64,000 bases of DNA from Microbacterium candidum (GCF_030315975.1 NZ_JASXSZ010000005.1:62001-126000), one strand, 5' to 3'; shown: positions 29,035-38,825, counted from the stretch's first letter. Numbers and translations: made by a program. The notes: generated from the sequence alone by a model not told the origin.

Positions 29035-29816
29035 GCTGCGCCCCCTTCCATGGCGATGTTGGCAGTCCCGACGTGCGGGACCGTCGTCTTGGTTCCGGTG
29101 ATGTACCCGACGATGTCGTCGCGCGTCGTGTCCTTCGTGTCGATCTGGACGACCATCTGACCGAGGTACAGGACCGCGATGTCGTCGGCGACTTCGAACA
29201 CGTCCGCGAGGTTGTGGGAGATGAGGACCACGGCCACGCCCTGCTCGGACAGGCGCTTGACGAGGTTCAGCACCTGCTCGGTCTGCGCGACGCCGAGTGC
29301 GGCGGTCGGCTCGTCGAGGATGACGACCCGTGCCTTCTTCAGCACCGCGCGGGCGATCGCGACGGTCTGGCGCTGACCTCCGGACAGCGAGGAGACCTTC
29401 TGCCGGATGGACTTCACCGTCCGCACCGACAGCGACCGCAGCGTGTCGGACGCCTCCTTCTCCATGCGGCCTTCGTCGAAGGTGCCCGCGCGCAGCTCCT
29501 CACGTCCGAGGAACATGTTCTGGACGATGTCGAGATTGTCGGCCAGCGCGAGATCCTGGTACACGACCTCGATGCCGAGGCCGGCGGCCTCGCGGGGGGT
29601 GTGGAGGTCGTGGTGCACACCGTCGATGCGCACCTCGCCCTCGTCGTAGGGCTGGACGCCGGCCAGTCCCTTGATGAGGGTGGACTTGCCGGCGCCGTTG
29701 TCGCCGACGAGAGCGGTGACACGGCCGGGGTGGACGCTGAGGTCGACGCCCTTGAGGACGCTGACCGGGCCGAACGACTTCTTCACGCCCACGAGTTCGA
29801 TGATGGGTTCTGGCAT
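29031..29816 (-). CDS. Sugar ABC transporter ATP-binding protein, system B
   Basis: 261 residues, one ABC domain: Walker A GDNGAGKST near 38, Q-loop VVYQDLALADN, signature LSGGQRQTVAIAR and Walker B VVILDEPTAALGV, with the switch His in ISHNLAD. Classical XylG/RbsA proteins have two such domains in about 500 residues; here there is one, so it must work as a homodimer. The ATG at 29816 has an AGGGAAG site; an upstream frame extension to 29879 encodes an Arg-rich unlikely tail. Middle gene of system B. Confidence 0.9.
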   Translation of the reverse strand: MPEPIIELVGVKKSFGPVSVLKGVDLSVHPGRVTALVGDNGAGKSTLIKGLAGVQPYDEGEVRIDGVHHDLHTPREAAGLGIEVVYQDLALADNLDIVQNMFLGREELRAGTFDEGRMEKEASDTLRSLSVRTVKSIRQKVSSLSGGQRQTVAIARAVLKKARVVILDEPTAALGVAQTEQVLNLVKRLSEQGVAVVLISHNLADVFEVADDIAVLYLGQMVVQIDTKDTTRDDIVGYITGTKTTVPHVGTANIAMEGGAA

Positions 29817-29891
29817 GCTCGCTTCCCTGCTTCGGGTGCGCGGGCGAGGGCGCCGCACCGGATGGCGCGACGCCCTCACTCCTGGCGCGTG

Positions 29892-30968
29892 TTACTTGAC
29901 GCCGTACTTCGTGCAGGCGGCCTGCAGCTCGGCGGTGTTGCAGATGTCCGAGGCGGAGGCGTCGCCGGCCGTGACGACCGTCTCAACCTTGTCCGGACCG
30001 ACCAGCGTCGGAACGACCGCGACGTAAGGCGTGCCGTCGGCCAGCTTCTGATCGGCGGTGGGCTTCTGCGCCTTCAGAAGCGCGACCGCGACGACCACAG
30101 CCGCGTTGGCCTCTTCCTTGACCGGCTTGTAGACCGTGGCGGTCTGCCAGCCGAGGAGGACGTTCTGCAGACCCGCGACGCTCGCGTCCTGGCCCGAGAC
30201 CGGCACCTGGCCGGCCTTGTAGCTGTTCTTCAGGACCGAGATGACACCCGCGGCGTTGGTGTCGTTGGCGACCCACACCGCATCCACCTTGCCACCGAGC
30301 GCCGTCAGCGCCTGCTGGAAGTTGGTGGCCGACTTCGACTGGTCCCAGACCCCCGGCGGCTCCGCCGCAGGAGACTGGATGCCGCCGGCCTGCATCGCCG
30401 AGACAGCTCCGTCGTGGAACATCTTCGCGTTGCCGTCGGTCGGGTCGCCGCCCATGTAGACGACCTTGGCCGTCGCCGGGTCCTTGCCGAGCGCCTTCAG
30501 CCCGTCGACGATCGACTGGCCCTCGAGCGCGCCGACCTTCGCGTTGTCGAACGAGACGTAGTAGTCCGCGCCCTTGAACGGACGGTCGTACGCGACGACC
30601 GGGATGTGCTGCGCCTTCGCCTTCGAGGCGACGCCCACTGCGGCACCGTTGTAGTCGACGAGGATCATCACGCCGCAGCCCTTGGTGAGCTCCTGGTCGC
30701 CGAGGGTGGCGTACTTGCTCGTGTCGCCCTGGGCGTTCTGGATGTCGGCGGTGAAGCCGGCAGCCGAGAGGCCGTCGTTCAGGTACTTGCGGTCGAAGCT
30801 CTCCCAGCGCGGCGACGACGCCGAGTCGGGAAGGATCACACATGCGCGCTTGCCGGCGGCCGCACCGGATGCCGTCGACGTGGGGGTCCCCCCGCCGGAA
30901 CACCCGGACAGCATGACCGCGGCGGCACCGACAAGTGCAGCCACGGCGAGGAAGGAACGCTTCTTCAT
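29892..30968 (-). CDS. Sugar ABC transporter substrate-binding lipoprotein, system B
   Basis: 358 residues. Signal sequence MKKRSFLAVAALVGAAAVML ending in the lipobox LSGC, so membrane-anchored. The rest is a Peripla_BP_4 two-lobe binding protein; MGGDPTDGNAKMF and SGQDASVAGLQ resemble the sugar-contacting segments of the xylose-binding protein XylF. The ATG at 30968 was chosen because the signal peptide begins there; a GAAAGG site lies upstream, implying a leader. First gene of system B; the 190 bp before it contain an inverted repeat (31098-31114). Confidence 0.9.
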   Translation of the reverse strand: MKKRSFLAVAALVGAAAVMLSGCSGGGTPTSTASGAAAGKRACVILPDSASSPRWESFDRKYLNDGLSAAGFTADIQNAQGDTSKYATLGDQELTKGCGVMILVDYNGAAVGVASKAKAQHIPVVAYDRPFKGADYYVSFDNAKVGALEGQSIVDGLKALGKDPATAKVVYMGGDPTDGNAKMFHDGAVSAMQAGGIQSPAAEPPGVWDQSKSATNFQQALTALGGKVDAVWVANDTNAAGVISVLKNSYKAGQVPVSGQDASVAGLQNVLLGWQTATVYKPVKEEANAAVVVAVALLKAQKPTADQKLADGTPYVAVVPTLVGPDKVETVVTAGDASASDICNTAELQAACTKYGVK

Positions 30969-31097
30969 CTTTCGCCTTTCATCATTGAACCGCTGGCCCC
31001 CAGAGTCGGGGTTCGCTTCATTGCTCGAAGCGATCATCTGCCCGGCGGAATGCTGGCGTCAAGTCTTGAACGTAACGCTTTGGCAACGGCGGATCAG

Positions 31098-31114
31098 CGT
31101 TCGACGCGTGAACG
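31098..31114. promoter_or_regulatory. Inverted repeat CGTTC-N7-GAACG before system B
   Basis: CGTTCGACGCGTGAACG is a 17-bp imperfect palindrome with an AT-containing flank, 130 bp upstream of the substrate-binding protein gene, in the only gap between systems A and B. It could be the operator of the ROK repressor or of another sugar regulator. Evidence is position and symmetry only. Confidence 0.35.
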
Positions 31115-31158
31115 TATCGAGCGGTCGGCGAGAACCGCCTCCCACCGGGAGAAACGCG

Positions 31159-32388
31159 TCAGGCGCGGCCGGTGGCGGCCCGGGTCTTGCGTGAGAGCGC
31201 GTCCACGATGACGGCGAGAGCGAGCACGACGCCGGTCACCATGAAGCGGACGGACGAGTCCAGATTCAGAAGCGTGAGGCCCGAGGACACGGACTGGATG
31301 ACGATGATTCCGAGCAGTGCCGAGAACGCGGAGCCGCGTCCGCCGAACAGGCTCGTCCCGCCGATGACGGCCGCGGCGATGGCGTTGAGGTTCGTGTCTC
31401 CGCCGCCGGAGCTCTGGTTCGCGGACCCCAGCCACGCGGCGGCGAGGATGCCGCCGACTGCGGCGAACATCGAGCACAGCGCGAAGACGGAGTAGTAGAT
31501 CCTGCGCACGCGGATGCCGGCGCGCCGCGCCGCCTCCTCCGAGCCGCCCACCGCGTACACCGCGCGTCCCCACCGGGTCCGGGTCAGGGCGATGTTGGTC
31601 GCGACGACCAGCAGCAGGAAGAACAGGAACATGAGCCCGACCCCGCGCGACAGGTTCAGGTACCACGCCACGGCCTCGAGGAACACGAGGAGCCCCCCGG
31701 TGCGCAGACCGATCACGAGCGGGCTCTGACTGTCGAGGTTGGCGGCCAGCCGCCGGCGCGCGCGCCGAAGGAGCACCCATCCGTACGCCGCGGCGGTGAG
31801 CGCGGCGGCCGCGTACGAGGCCCACCCCGGCAGGAACATCTGCTGCGCGAACTGCACGATCCATGAGTCGAACGGAAGGTTGATCGATCCCGTGCCGCCG
31901 AGGACCTGCAGCTGCAGGCCGAGGAAGCCGAGGAGCCCTGCGAGCGTGATGACGAAGCTCGGCAGCCCGAACTTCGTGTACAGGAAGCCGTAGAGGAGCC
32001 CGACGAGGAGCCCCGCCGCCATCGCGGCGAGGATCGCGAGCACGGTGTTCCAGCGCCACTCGACGAGCGTGACCGCGAGGATCGCCGCGGCGAGTCCCGA
32101 CACGGAGCCGACCGACAGGTCGATCTCCCCGACGAGCAGGACGAGCACGACCCCGAGCGCGATCGTCCCGATCGCGGCGCACTGCATCGTGAGGTTCACG
32201 AGGTTGCGGCTGGAGAGGAACACGGGGTTCAGTGTCTGGAAGATCGTCCAGATCAGGACGAGCCCGACGACGACCGGCAGCGAGCCGAGGTCGCCGCCGC
32301 GCACGCGGGCGACGACGACGTCCACGCCGCGGCGCAGAGCCCCGGCGCTCAGCATCCGCTCGTCCTGCGTCTCGATCGGGCCGGTCAT
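31159..32388 (-). CDS. Sugar ABC transporter permease (XylH-like), system A
   Basis: 409 residues, same family as the system B permease: EIDLSVGSVSGLAAA near residue 90 and GGTSLFGGRGSAFSALLG near 345, with about 11-12 membrane segments. Begins in an ATGA overlap with the ATPase gene upstream. Divergent enough from the system B permease that the duplication is not recent. Confidence 0.9.
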   Translation of the reverse strand: MTGPIETQDERMLSAGALRRGVDVVVARVRGGDLGSLPVVVGLVLIWTIFQTLNPVFLSSRNLVNLTMQCAAIGTIALGVVLVLLVGEIDLSVGSVSGLAAAILAVTLVEWRWNTVLAILAAMAAGLLVGLLYGFLYTKFGLPSFVITLAGLLGFLGLQLQVLGGTGSINLPFDSWIVQFAQQMFLPGWASYAAAALTAAAYGWVLLRRARRRLAANLDSQSPLVIGLRTGGLLVFLEAVAWYLNLSRGVGLMFLFFLLLVVATNIALTRTRWGRAVYAVGGSEEAARRAGIRVRRIYYSVFALCSMFAAVGGILAAAWLGSANQSSGGGDTNLNAIAAAVIGGTSLFGGRGSAFSALLGIIVIQSVSSGLTLLNLDSSVRFMVTGVVLALAVIVDALSRKTRAATGRA

Positions 32389-33293
32389 GCGTCGCCCCTC
32401 GTGCCGCGGCGGCGGGAGCCGGCCTTCGGCAGGTCGATGACGTTCGGGGGAGTCGGCGTCGTGGTCGCGGCAGGCGACGAGGAAGGCGCCGAGGGCGGCG
32501 TCCCAGCCGGGGGAGTCATCGGTCTCTGCACGTGCGAGTGATCCATGGCCCCCGTGATCGCGGCGATGAGCGTCTCGCTCGTCACGTCGACGACGTTGTA
32601 GACGCCGTTGTTGCGGCCGAGGCGCAGCACGACGACGCGGTCCGCGACGGCGAGGACGTCCGCCATGTTGTGGCTGATCAGGATGACGCCGTGCCCGCGC
32701 TCGCGAAGCGTCTCGATGAGGTTCAGCACCTCGGCCGTCTGGGCGACGCCAAGCGCGGCGGTGGGCTCGTCGAGGATGACGACGCGCGGATCGCCGATGA
32801 GCGACCGCGCGATGGCGACGGTCTGCCGCTGCCCGCCGGACAGGGACGCGACGGGTGTCCGCACCGAGGGGATGCGGGCGGACAGCTCGCGCAGAAGGGT
32901 CCAGGTGCGCTGCTCCATTTCCACCTCGTCGAGCAGGCGCCCCTCGAGCATCTCGCGACCGAGCCACAGATTCGCGACGACGTCGAGGTTGTCGCACAGC
33001 GCGAGATCCTGGAAGACCGTCGCGATGCCGAGCTCCTGCGCATCCGCGGGAGAGCCGATCTCGACGACGCCGCCGTCGAACTCGATCGTCCCGGCATCGG
33101 GCGGGTGGACGCCGGCGAGGACCTTCACGAGCGTCGACTTCCCGGCGCCGTTGTCGCCGACGAGGGCGACGACCTCGCCCTCGTTGACCCAGAAGTCGAC
33201 GTCGGTGAGGGCCTTGACGGCGCCGAAGCGCTTGCCGATGCCGGTCATCGTGAGCACGCGCTCGCGGGAGCGCCGGGGCTGCGCCGCGCTCAT
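32385..33293 (-). CDS. Sugar ABC transporter ATP-binding protein, system A
   Basis: 302 residues, one ABC domain with GDNGAGKSTLVK, FQDLALCDN, LSGGQRQTVAIAR, VVILDEPTAALGV and ISHNMAD. After residue 245 comes a low-complexity Pro/Ser/Thr tail (PPAGTPPSAPSSSP) and a basic end, absent from the system B homologue. Start ATG 33293 overlaps the stop of the substrate-binding protein gene (ATGA), stop overlaps the permease start (ATGA): three tightly coupled genes. Confidence 0.9.
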   Translation of the reverse strand: MSAAQPRRSRERVLTMTGIGKRFGAVKALTDVDFWVNEGEVVALVGDNGAGKSTLVKVLAGVHPPDAGTIEFDGGVVEIGSPADAQELGIATVFQDLALCDNLDVVANLWLGREMLEGRLLDEVEMEQRTWTLLRELSARIPSVRTPVASLSGGQRQTVAIARSLIGDPRVVILDEPTAALGVAQTAEVLNLIETLRERGHGVILISHNMADVLAVADRVVVLRLGRNNGVYNVVDVTSETLIAAITGAMDHSHVQRPMTPPAGTPPSAPSSSPAATTTPTPPNVIDLPKAGSRRRGTRGDA

Positions 33294-34354
33294 CTGATCC
33301 CGGCCTTCGCGCACGCGTCCGCGTAGGCCGGCGTGCAGATGTCCGACGCCTTCCAGAACCCGTCGGCGATGATCGTCGACTCGATGTCGTCGACGCGGAC
33401 GGCGACGGGGTTCAGCAGAGTCGTGGGGACGCCGGCTGTCGTCGACGGTGCGGTGATCTTCTTGCCCTTGATGAGGTCGACGGCGGCCTCAGCCGCGCGA
33501 TACGCCTCCGGCTGGATCGCCTTGTACACCGTCATGTACTGGTCGCCCACGACTATTCGCTGGACGGCGGTCAGCTCCGCATCCTGGCCCGTGACGAACG
33601 GGGGCTGCGTGATCCCCGCCGCCTTGAACGCCGCGATCGCGCCGCCCGCGACGCCGTCGTTCGCCGCGTAGACGCCGGCGATGCGGCTGCCGTACTGGGC
33701 GATCTGTCCGGCCACCCAGTCCTGCGCCTTGTCCGGGCTCCAGTCAGGGGTGTCGTATTCGTTGAGCACCGTGAGTCCGCTCGTGTCGATCACGCTGTGC
33801 GCGCCCCTGCGAAACAGCGCCGCGTTGCTGTCGGTCGGCGATCCGTTGACCATGAGGATGCCGCCGACCGGCTTTCCTGCGGCGCGAAGCGCCTCGACGA
33901 GTGCGGTGGCCTGCAGCTTCCCGACCTTCTCGTTGTCGAACGACACGTAGTACGCGAGGCCGCCGCCCGAGATGAGGCGGTCGTAGGAGATCACCGGAAC
34001 GTTCTGCGCGCGGGCCGAGCTCACGATGCTGGCCGCCGCCTTGGAGTCCACCGGGTCGAGGACGAGCACCTGGGCACCCGCGGCGAGCGCCGATTCCGCC
34101 TGCTGCTTCTGAGCCGCCGCATCCTGATCCGCATTCGAGTACAGCACCGAGTAGTGACCGAGCTGCGCGACGCGCTTCTCGAACAGGGGCCGGTCGAACG
34201 TCTCGTACCTGGCCGTCTTCGCCTCGGGCAGCAGCAGCGCGATCGTGCCGTCTGTCTGCGACTGCGCGCCGCATCCCGTGAGCACCCCCGACAGTGTGGC
34301 GACGGCCAGCGCGACGGCGGCGAACGCCATCATGGCTCGTCTGCGAATCGGCAT
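33290..34354 (-). CDS. Xylose-type substrate-binding lipoprotein, system A
   Basis: 354 residues. Signal peptide MPIRRRAMMAFAAVALAVAT with lipobox LTGC at about 25-28. Mature part matches XylF closely: DRLISGGGLAYYVSFDNEKVG, VNGSPTDSNAALF, and VTGQDAELTAVQRIVVGDQY, segments lining the D-xylose pocket. Xylose or a similar pentose is the likely ligand. TAGCCT (34361-34366) lies six bases before the ATG and overlaps the stop codon of the ROK gene, so system A has its own leaderless promoter. Confidence 0.9.
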   Translation of the reverse strand: MPIRRRAMMAFAAVALAVATLSGVLTGCGAQSQTDGTIALLLPEAKTARYETFDRPLFEKRVAQLGHYSVLYSNADQDAAAQKQQAESALAAGAQVLVLDPVDSKAAASIVSSARAQNVPVISYDRLISGGGLAYYVSFDNEKVGKLQATALVEALRAAGKPVGGILMVNGSPTDSNAALFRRGAHSVIDTSGLTVLNEYDTPDWSPDKAQDWVAGQIAQYGSRIAGVYAANDGVAGGAIAAFKAAGITQPPFVTGQDAELTAVQRIVVGDQYMTVYKAIQPEAYRAAEAAVDLIKGKKITAPSTTAGVPTTLLNPVAVRVDDIESTIIADGFWKASDICTPAYADACAKAGIR

Positions 34355-34363
34355 CCTACGAGG

Positions 34364-35554
34364 CTACGCGGTGGCCGGCATGACGTCGGCATCGACGGTC
34401 ACGTGGTCGAGCGCCATCGCGATCGCGCCGCGCGTCTCCGCCCATTCGCCGAACGTCGAGGCGACGATCTCGGGGAGTCCGCCGGTCGAGGCGAGCGCCG
34501 TGCGCTCGAGCGAATGCCGCATCGGCGCCATGAGGATCTCGCCGGCCTGCGCGAGCTCACCGCCCATGACGATGAGCTCGGGGTCGAACAGGTTGCACAG
34601 GCTCGCGGCGGCGATCCCGATGTGCCGGCCGGCGTCGGCGATGACGCGGTGCGACCGGCCGTCGCCGGAGTCGGCGGCCTGGATGAGGTCGGACAGGCGC
34701 TGCATCCCTTCGCCGGGAGGGAAGAGGGAGAGGAGCGCGGGGCCCGCCGCGTACGTCTCGAGGCAGCCGCGGTTGCTGCACCGGCAGATCGGGCCGTTCT
34801 CGTCGATCGTGACGTGGCCGATCTGGCCCGCCTTGCCGTTGACGCCGCGGAAGAGGTCGCCGTCGACCACGAGGCCCGCACCGATCGTGTGGCCGACGCG
34901 GATGAACACGGCCGACGCGGCACCGCGGGCGGCACCGTCACGCGCCTCGGCGAGGCCGCCGAGGTTCGCCTCGCTGTCGACGAACACCGGACGGCCGACG
35001 CGGGCCGTGAGGCTCTCGGCGATGTCGACGCCCTCCCAGCCGCGCAGCAGACCCGGCGTCGACACCATCCCGGTGTTCGGGTCGATGGGCGCAGGCAGGC
35101 CGAGGCCCACGGCGAGGAGGTCGTTCACGGTGCCGCCGAGGGACTCCATCATGTCGCCGAGGAGCAGGCTCAGCCGATCGAGCTCGGCATCGTGGCGGTG
35201 ATCGATGGGCAGGGGCAGCGAGCTCTGCGTGACGATGGTGCGCGTGGCATCCGCGATCGCGATGTGCAGCTGCCGCGAGCTGTAGTGGACGCCCGCGACG
35301 AGACCCAGCTGGCGGGCGAGCGAGACGAGGGTCGCGCGGCGGCCGTTGCGCGACGTGATCGTGGTGGTGTGGAGGAGCCCCGTCGCGGTCAGCTCCTTGA
35401 CGATGTTCGACACCGTCGCCGGGGAGAGGCCCGTGCTGCCGGCGAGCTCGACCTGCGTCAGGCGCCCATGACGCTTCAACGACTCGACCAGTCGTGCCCG
35501 GTTGGCTTCGCGCAGGGACGACTGCGAGCCGGGCGGGGTGTTCCCGCGTGCCAC
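34364..35554 (-). CDS. ROK-family transcriptional repressor
   Basis: 396 residues. N-terminal winged helix at about 15-75 (RLTQVELAGSTGLSPATVSNIV), then a sugar-kinase-like ROK domain with VGLGLPAPIDP, GLVVDGDLFRGVNG, and the zinc motif CRCSNRGCLETYA near 265. Similar to XylR/NagC repressors, which release DNA on binding a sugar. It lies directly upstream of system A, which it probably controls. The GTG at 35554 was preferred over upstream codons because TACAGT (35561-35566) lies six bases before it. Confidence 0.88.
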   Translation of the reverse strand: MARGNTPPGSQSSLREANRARLVESLKRHGRLTQVELAGSTGLSPATVSNIVKELTATGLLHTTTITSRNGRRATLVSLARQLGLVAGVHYSSRQLHIAIADATRTIVTQSSLPLPIDHRHDAELDRLSLLLGDMMESLGGTVNDLLAVGLGLPAPIDPNTGMVSTPGLLRGWEGVDIAESLTARVGRPVFVDSEANLGGLAEARDGAARGAASAVFIRVGHTIGAGLVVDGDLFRGVNGKAGQIGHVTIDENGPICRCSNRGCLETYAAGPALLSLFPPGEGMQRLSDLIQAADSGDGRSHRVIADAGRHIGIAAASLCNLFDPELIVMGGELAQAGEILMAPMRHSLERTALASTGGLPEIVASTFGEWAETRGAIAMALDHVTVDADVMPATA

Positions 35555-35582
35555 AGGGTCACTGTACTCTGCGGCAGCGGGA

Positions 35583-36563
35583 TTATCCCTGCGGGTAATG
35601 CACCCCGATCTGACCGCGGATCTCGTCGAGGGCGTGCATGATCGCGACGGTCTCATCGATCGGGAGGACGTCGCTGTCCGTGCGACCCTCCGCGACGAAC
35701 CGTTCCGCGGCGAGAGCCTGGAACTGCATGCCGCGGCCCTGTACGTGCGATTCGAAGACCTCGGCGACCTCGCCGTCCGGGCGCGTCAGCCGGAACGAGG
35801 TCGGCGAGTAGAAGATCCGGTCGATGTCGATGCGGGCCTCCGTGCCGACGATGTGGGCCGTGTTGGGGCCGGCCGCGCGCGAGGAGGAGATGGAGGTCGA
35901 CACCGCCCCCGAGCCGTGCGTGAAGATCGTCGCGACCTCGGTGTCCGCACCCGTCTCGGACAGGCGTCCGCGCGCGGTGATCGTGGCGGGCGCTCCGACC
36001 ATGTCCCACGCGAACGAGATCGGATAGATCCCGAGGTCGAGCAGGGCGCCGCCGCCGAGCTCGAGTGCGTTGATGCGGTGCGCGGGATCACGCGGAAGGC
36101 TCTGCGTGTGGTCGGCGAAGACCGTGCGGACCTCGCCCACGGCGCCGCTGCGGACGAGCCCCCGCACCTTCTCGATGTGCGGCAGGTAGCGCGTCCACAT
36201 CGCCTCCATGGCGAGAAGGCCGGCCGCGCGCGCGGCGTCGCGCACCCGTTCGGCCTCGGGTCCGGTGAGGGTGAACGGCTTCTCGACGAGGACGTGCTTG
36301 CCGTTCTCGAGCGCGAGGACGGCGTTCTCCGCGTGCGACGGATGCGGCGTAGCGATGTAGATGATGTCGACGTCGGGGTCCTCGGCGAGCGCCTCGTACG
36401 AGTCGTGGGCGCGGGGGATCTCGAACTGCGCGGCGAACGCATCCGCCGCATCCTTCCGCCGGGACCCTACTGCGGCGACGTCGAGACCCGCGGTGCGCAG
36501 GTCGCTCGTGAACGCGTGGGCGATGCCGCCCGTCGCGAGGATTCCCCATCGAAGACCGGTCAT
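35583..36563 (-). CDS. Gfo/Idh/MocA family oxidoreductase
   Basis: 326 residues. N-terminal Rossmann domain with GILATGGIAHAF (NAD(P) loop) and IATPHPSHAENAVLALENGK, catalytic EKPFTLTG near 95, then the C-terminal beta-sheet domain. It oxidises a sugar or polyol, perhaps xylose or a product of it given the adjacent xylose-type systems (inference). TAGGCT (36571-36576) lies seven bases before the ATG in the 18-bp gap after metY. The ROK gene follows 29 bp downstream on the same strand. Confidence 0.88.
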   Translation of the reverse strand: MTGLRWGILATGGIAHAFTSDLRTAGLDVAAVGSRRKDAADAFAAQFEIPRAHDSYEALAEDPDVDIIYIATPHPSHAENAVLALENGKHVLVEKPFTLTGPEAERVRDAARAAGLLAMEAMWTRYLPHIEKVRGLVRSGAVGEVRTVFADHTQSLPRDPAHRINALELGGGALLDLGIYPISFAWDMVGAPATITARGRLSETGADTEVATIFTHGSGAVSTSISSSRAAGPNTAHIVGTEARIDIDRIFYSPTSFRLTRPDGEVAEVFESHVQGRGMQFQALAAERFVAEGRTDSDVLPIDETVAIMHALDEIRGQIGVHYPQG

Positions 36564-36581
36564 GCGGCCGAGCCTACCGGG

Positions 36582-37904
36582 CTACGCGCGGTCGAGCGCC
36601 TGCGCCAGGTCGGCGATGACGTCGTCGATCTCCTCCAGCCCGACCGACAGGCGCACCGTCGTCGGGGTGATGCCCGCCTCCGCGAGCAGCGCGGCCGGCA
36701 TGTGGCTGTGGGTCATGGATGCCGGGTGCGCGACGAGGGTGCGCGCATCGCCGATGTTCGCGACCAGCCGGACGACCTTCAGGGCCTCGATCACGCGCGC
36801 GACGCGGTCGAAGTCGCCGTCGGCGTCCCCGGTCGGGTGCAGGTCGAAGGAGAAGACGGATGCCGCGCCCCGCGGCAGGTACGTCCGGGCAGCAGCGTGG
36901 CCCGCGTCGGAGACGAGGCCCGGGTGGTGCACGCGCGCGACGGCGGGATGCGTCTCGAGGAATCGCGCGACGGCGAGCGCCGAGTCGCTGTGCCGCCGCA
37001 TCCGCAGATCCAGCGTCTCGATGCCCTGCAGGATCTGCCATGCGTTGAACGCGGACAGCGACGGACCGAGGTCGTGCACGTACTTGGTCTTCACGAGCGC
37101 GATGTAGGGCGAGGCCTTCTCGCCGTAGCGCTCGACGAGGCTCCCGCCGTGGACGCGCTCGTACGGCTCGTTCAGCTGCGGCCAGCGCGCGGGATCCGCG
37201 GCGAAGTCGAACGTGCCGAGGTCGACGACCGCGCCCGCCAGCGACGTGCCGTGCCCGCCCAGGAACTTCGTCGCGGAGTGCACCGAGATGTCGGCGCCGA
37301 AGTCCTTCGTGCGCTGCAGATACGGCGTGGCCACGGTGTTGTCGATGACGAGCGGGACGCCCGCGGCGTGCGCGATATCGGCGACCGCGCGGACATCGAG
37401 CACCTCGGCGTTCGGGTTCGTCACCGACTCGGCGAAGAACGCGCGGGTCGTCGGGCGCACCGCATCCCGCCAAGCGTCGACGTCGTTCTGGTCCACGAAC
37501 GTCGTCTCGATGCCCCAGTCGACGAACGTGTCGGCGAGCAGGTCGATCGTGCCGCCGTAGAGCTGGCGCGCGGCGACGATGTGCTCGCCCGCCTTCGCGA
37601 GGGCGAGGAGCGCGACCGCGACCGCCGCCTGCCCGGACGCGACGCCGGCCGCGCCGATGCCGCCCTCGAGAGCGGCGATCCGCTGCTCGAACACGGCGAC
37701 CGTGGGGTTCGCCGCGCGCGAGTAGATGTTGCCGTCGCGGCGCAGGGCGAAGAGGTCGCGCGCCTCCTCCAGAGACGCGAACTCGAACGCGTTCGACTGG
37801 TAGATCGGGGGGACCGACGTGTGCTGCGGGGTCCCCGCCGCGTAGCCGGCCTGGACCTGGGCCGTCGCGAAGGAGGTCGCTGCGGAGTCGGCGGAGGAAG
37901 TCAT
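36582..37904 (-). CDS. metY: O-acetylhomoserine sulfhydrylase / aminocarboxypropyltransferase
   Basis: 440 residues, Cys/Met metabolism PLP family, of the longer MetY type. Recognisable: [44 protein letters not shown], and the PLP lysine in [12 protein letters not shown] near 212; C-terminal [15 protein letters not shown]. Makes homocysteine from O-acetylhomoserine and sulfide. The frame starts at ATG 37904; GAGAAT lies six bases upstream. It is divergent from a rhodanese gene, so both neighbours handle sulfur. Confidence 0.92.
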   Translation of the reverse strand: MTSSADSAATSFATAQVQAGYAAGTPQHTSVPPIYQSNAFEFASLEEARDLFALRRDGNIYSRAANPTVAVFEQRIAALEGGIGAAGVASGQAAVAVALLALAKAGEHIVAARQLYGGTIDLLADTFVDWGIETTFVDQNDVDAWRDAVRPTTRAFFAESVTNPNAEVLDVRAVADIAHAAGVPLVIDNTVATPYLQRTKDFGADISVHSATKFLGGHGTSLAGAVVDLGTFDFAADPARWPQLNEPYERVHGGSLVERYGEKASPYIALVKTKYVHDLGPSLSAFNAWQILQGIETLDLRMRRHSDSALAVARFLETHPAVARVHHPGLVSDAGHAAARTYLPRGAASVFSFDLHPTGDADGDFDRVARVIEALKVVRLVANIGDARTLVAHPASMTHSHMPAALLAEAGITPTTVRLSVGLEEIDDVIADLAQALDRA

Positions 37905-37979
37905 CCCGCTATTCTCCCGGCGGTGCCTCCGGCGCCCCGCGTGCGTGTGTCGAAGTGTTGCAGGGGAGAGGATGAGGGG

Positions 37980-38825
37980 GTGTCACCGATCATCGCCCCG
38001 TCCGAGCTCGCCTCCCTCCTCGCCGACAACCCGCCGCGTCTCCTCGACGTGCGGTGGGACCTCGCCCGCGCCGACGGGCGCGAGGCGTACGCGGAAGGGC
38101 ACCTTCCGGGCGCGGTGTTCGTCGACATGGACACCGAGCTGTCGACGCACGGCCGACCGGAGGAGGGGCGGCATCCGCTGCCCTCGCTCGCGACGCTCCA
38201 GGATGCGGCGCGTCGGTGGGGTGTATCCGCCGGCGACGCCGTCGTCGTCTACGACGACTACAACTCCGTCGCCGCGGCCCGCGCGTGGTGGCTGCTGACG
38301 CGCGCCGGAGTCGCTGACGTGCGCGTGCTCGACGGCGGCCTGCGAGGCTGGATCGCATCCGGGTTCGGACTGGAGGTGGGAGACGTTGTCGCTGCGCCCG
38401 GGGATGTCGTTCTGCGGGACTTCGCCGACGGGACCCTGACGCTGACGGATGCGGCGCAGTGGCCGGCATCCGGGGTCCTGATCGACGCGCGCGCCGCAGA
38501 GCGGTACCGCGGCGAGACCGAGCCCATGGATCCCATCGCCGGCCACATCCCGGGCTCCGTCAACGTCCCGGCCACCTCGCTGCTGGAGGACGGCCGCTTC
38601 CGCTCGGCTCCTGAGCTGCGGGACGTCTTCGCCGCGGTCGGCGTCGCCGGGGACACCCCGGCCGCCGCCTACTGCGGCTCCGGCGTCACCGCCGCGCACA
38701 CGGCGCTCGCAGGGGCGGTCGCCGGCATCGAGGTCGCCGTGTACCCCGGCTCCTGGAGCGCCTGGTCGAACACGCCCGGCATGCCGGTCGCCACCGGCGC
38801 CGAGCCCGGAGGCGCTGTCTCTTAG
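37980..38825 (+). CDS. Thiosulfate / 3-mercaptopyruvate sulfurtransferase
   Basis: 281 residues, two rhodanese domains. The first (1-130) is inactive-looking, with LLDVRWDLARADGREAYAEG; the second (145-270) carries the active Cys in AAYCGSGVTAAHTALAG near 240. The loop CGSGVTA is closer to 3-mercaptopyruvate sulfurtransferase than to thiosulfate rhodanese. GTG 37980 follows a GGAGAGGA site. Its stop overlaps that of the converging reductase gene by 3 bp. Confidence 0.9.
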   Translation: MSPIIAPSELASLLADNPPRLLDVRWDLARADGREAYAEGHLPGAVFVDMDTELSTHGRPEEGRHPLPSLATLQDAARRWGVSAGDAVVVYDDYNSVAAARAWWLLTRAGVADVRVLDGGLRGWIASGFGLEVGDVVAAPGDVVLRDFADGTLTLTDAAQWPASGVLIDARAAERYRGETEPMDPIAGHIPGSVNVPATSLLEDGRFRSAPELRDVFAAVGVAGDTPAAAYCGSGVTAAHTALAGAVAGIEVAVYPGSWSAWSNTPGMPVATGAEPGGAVS

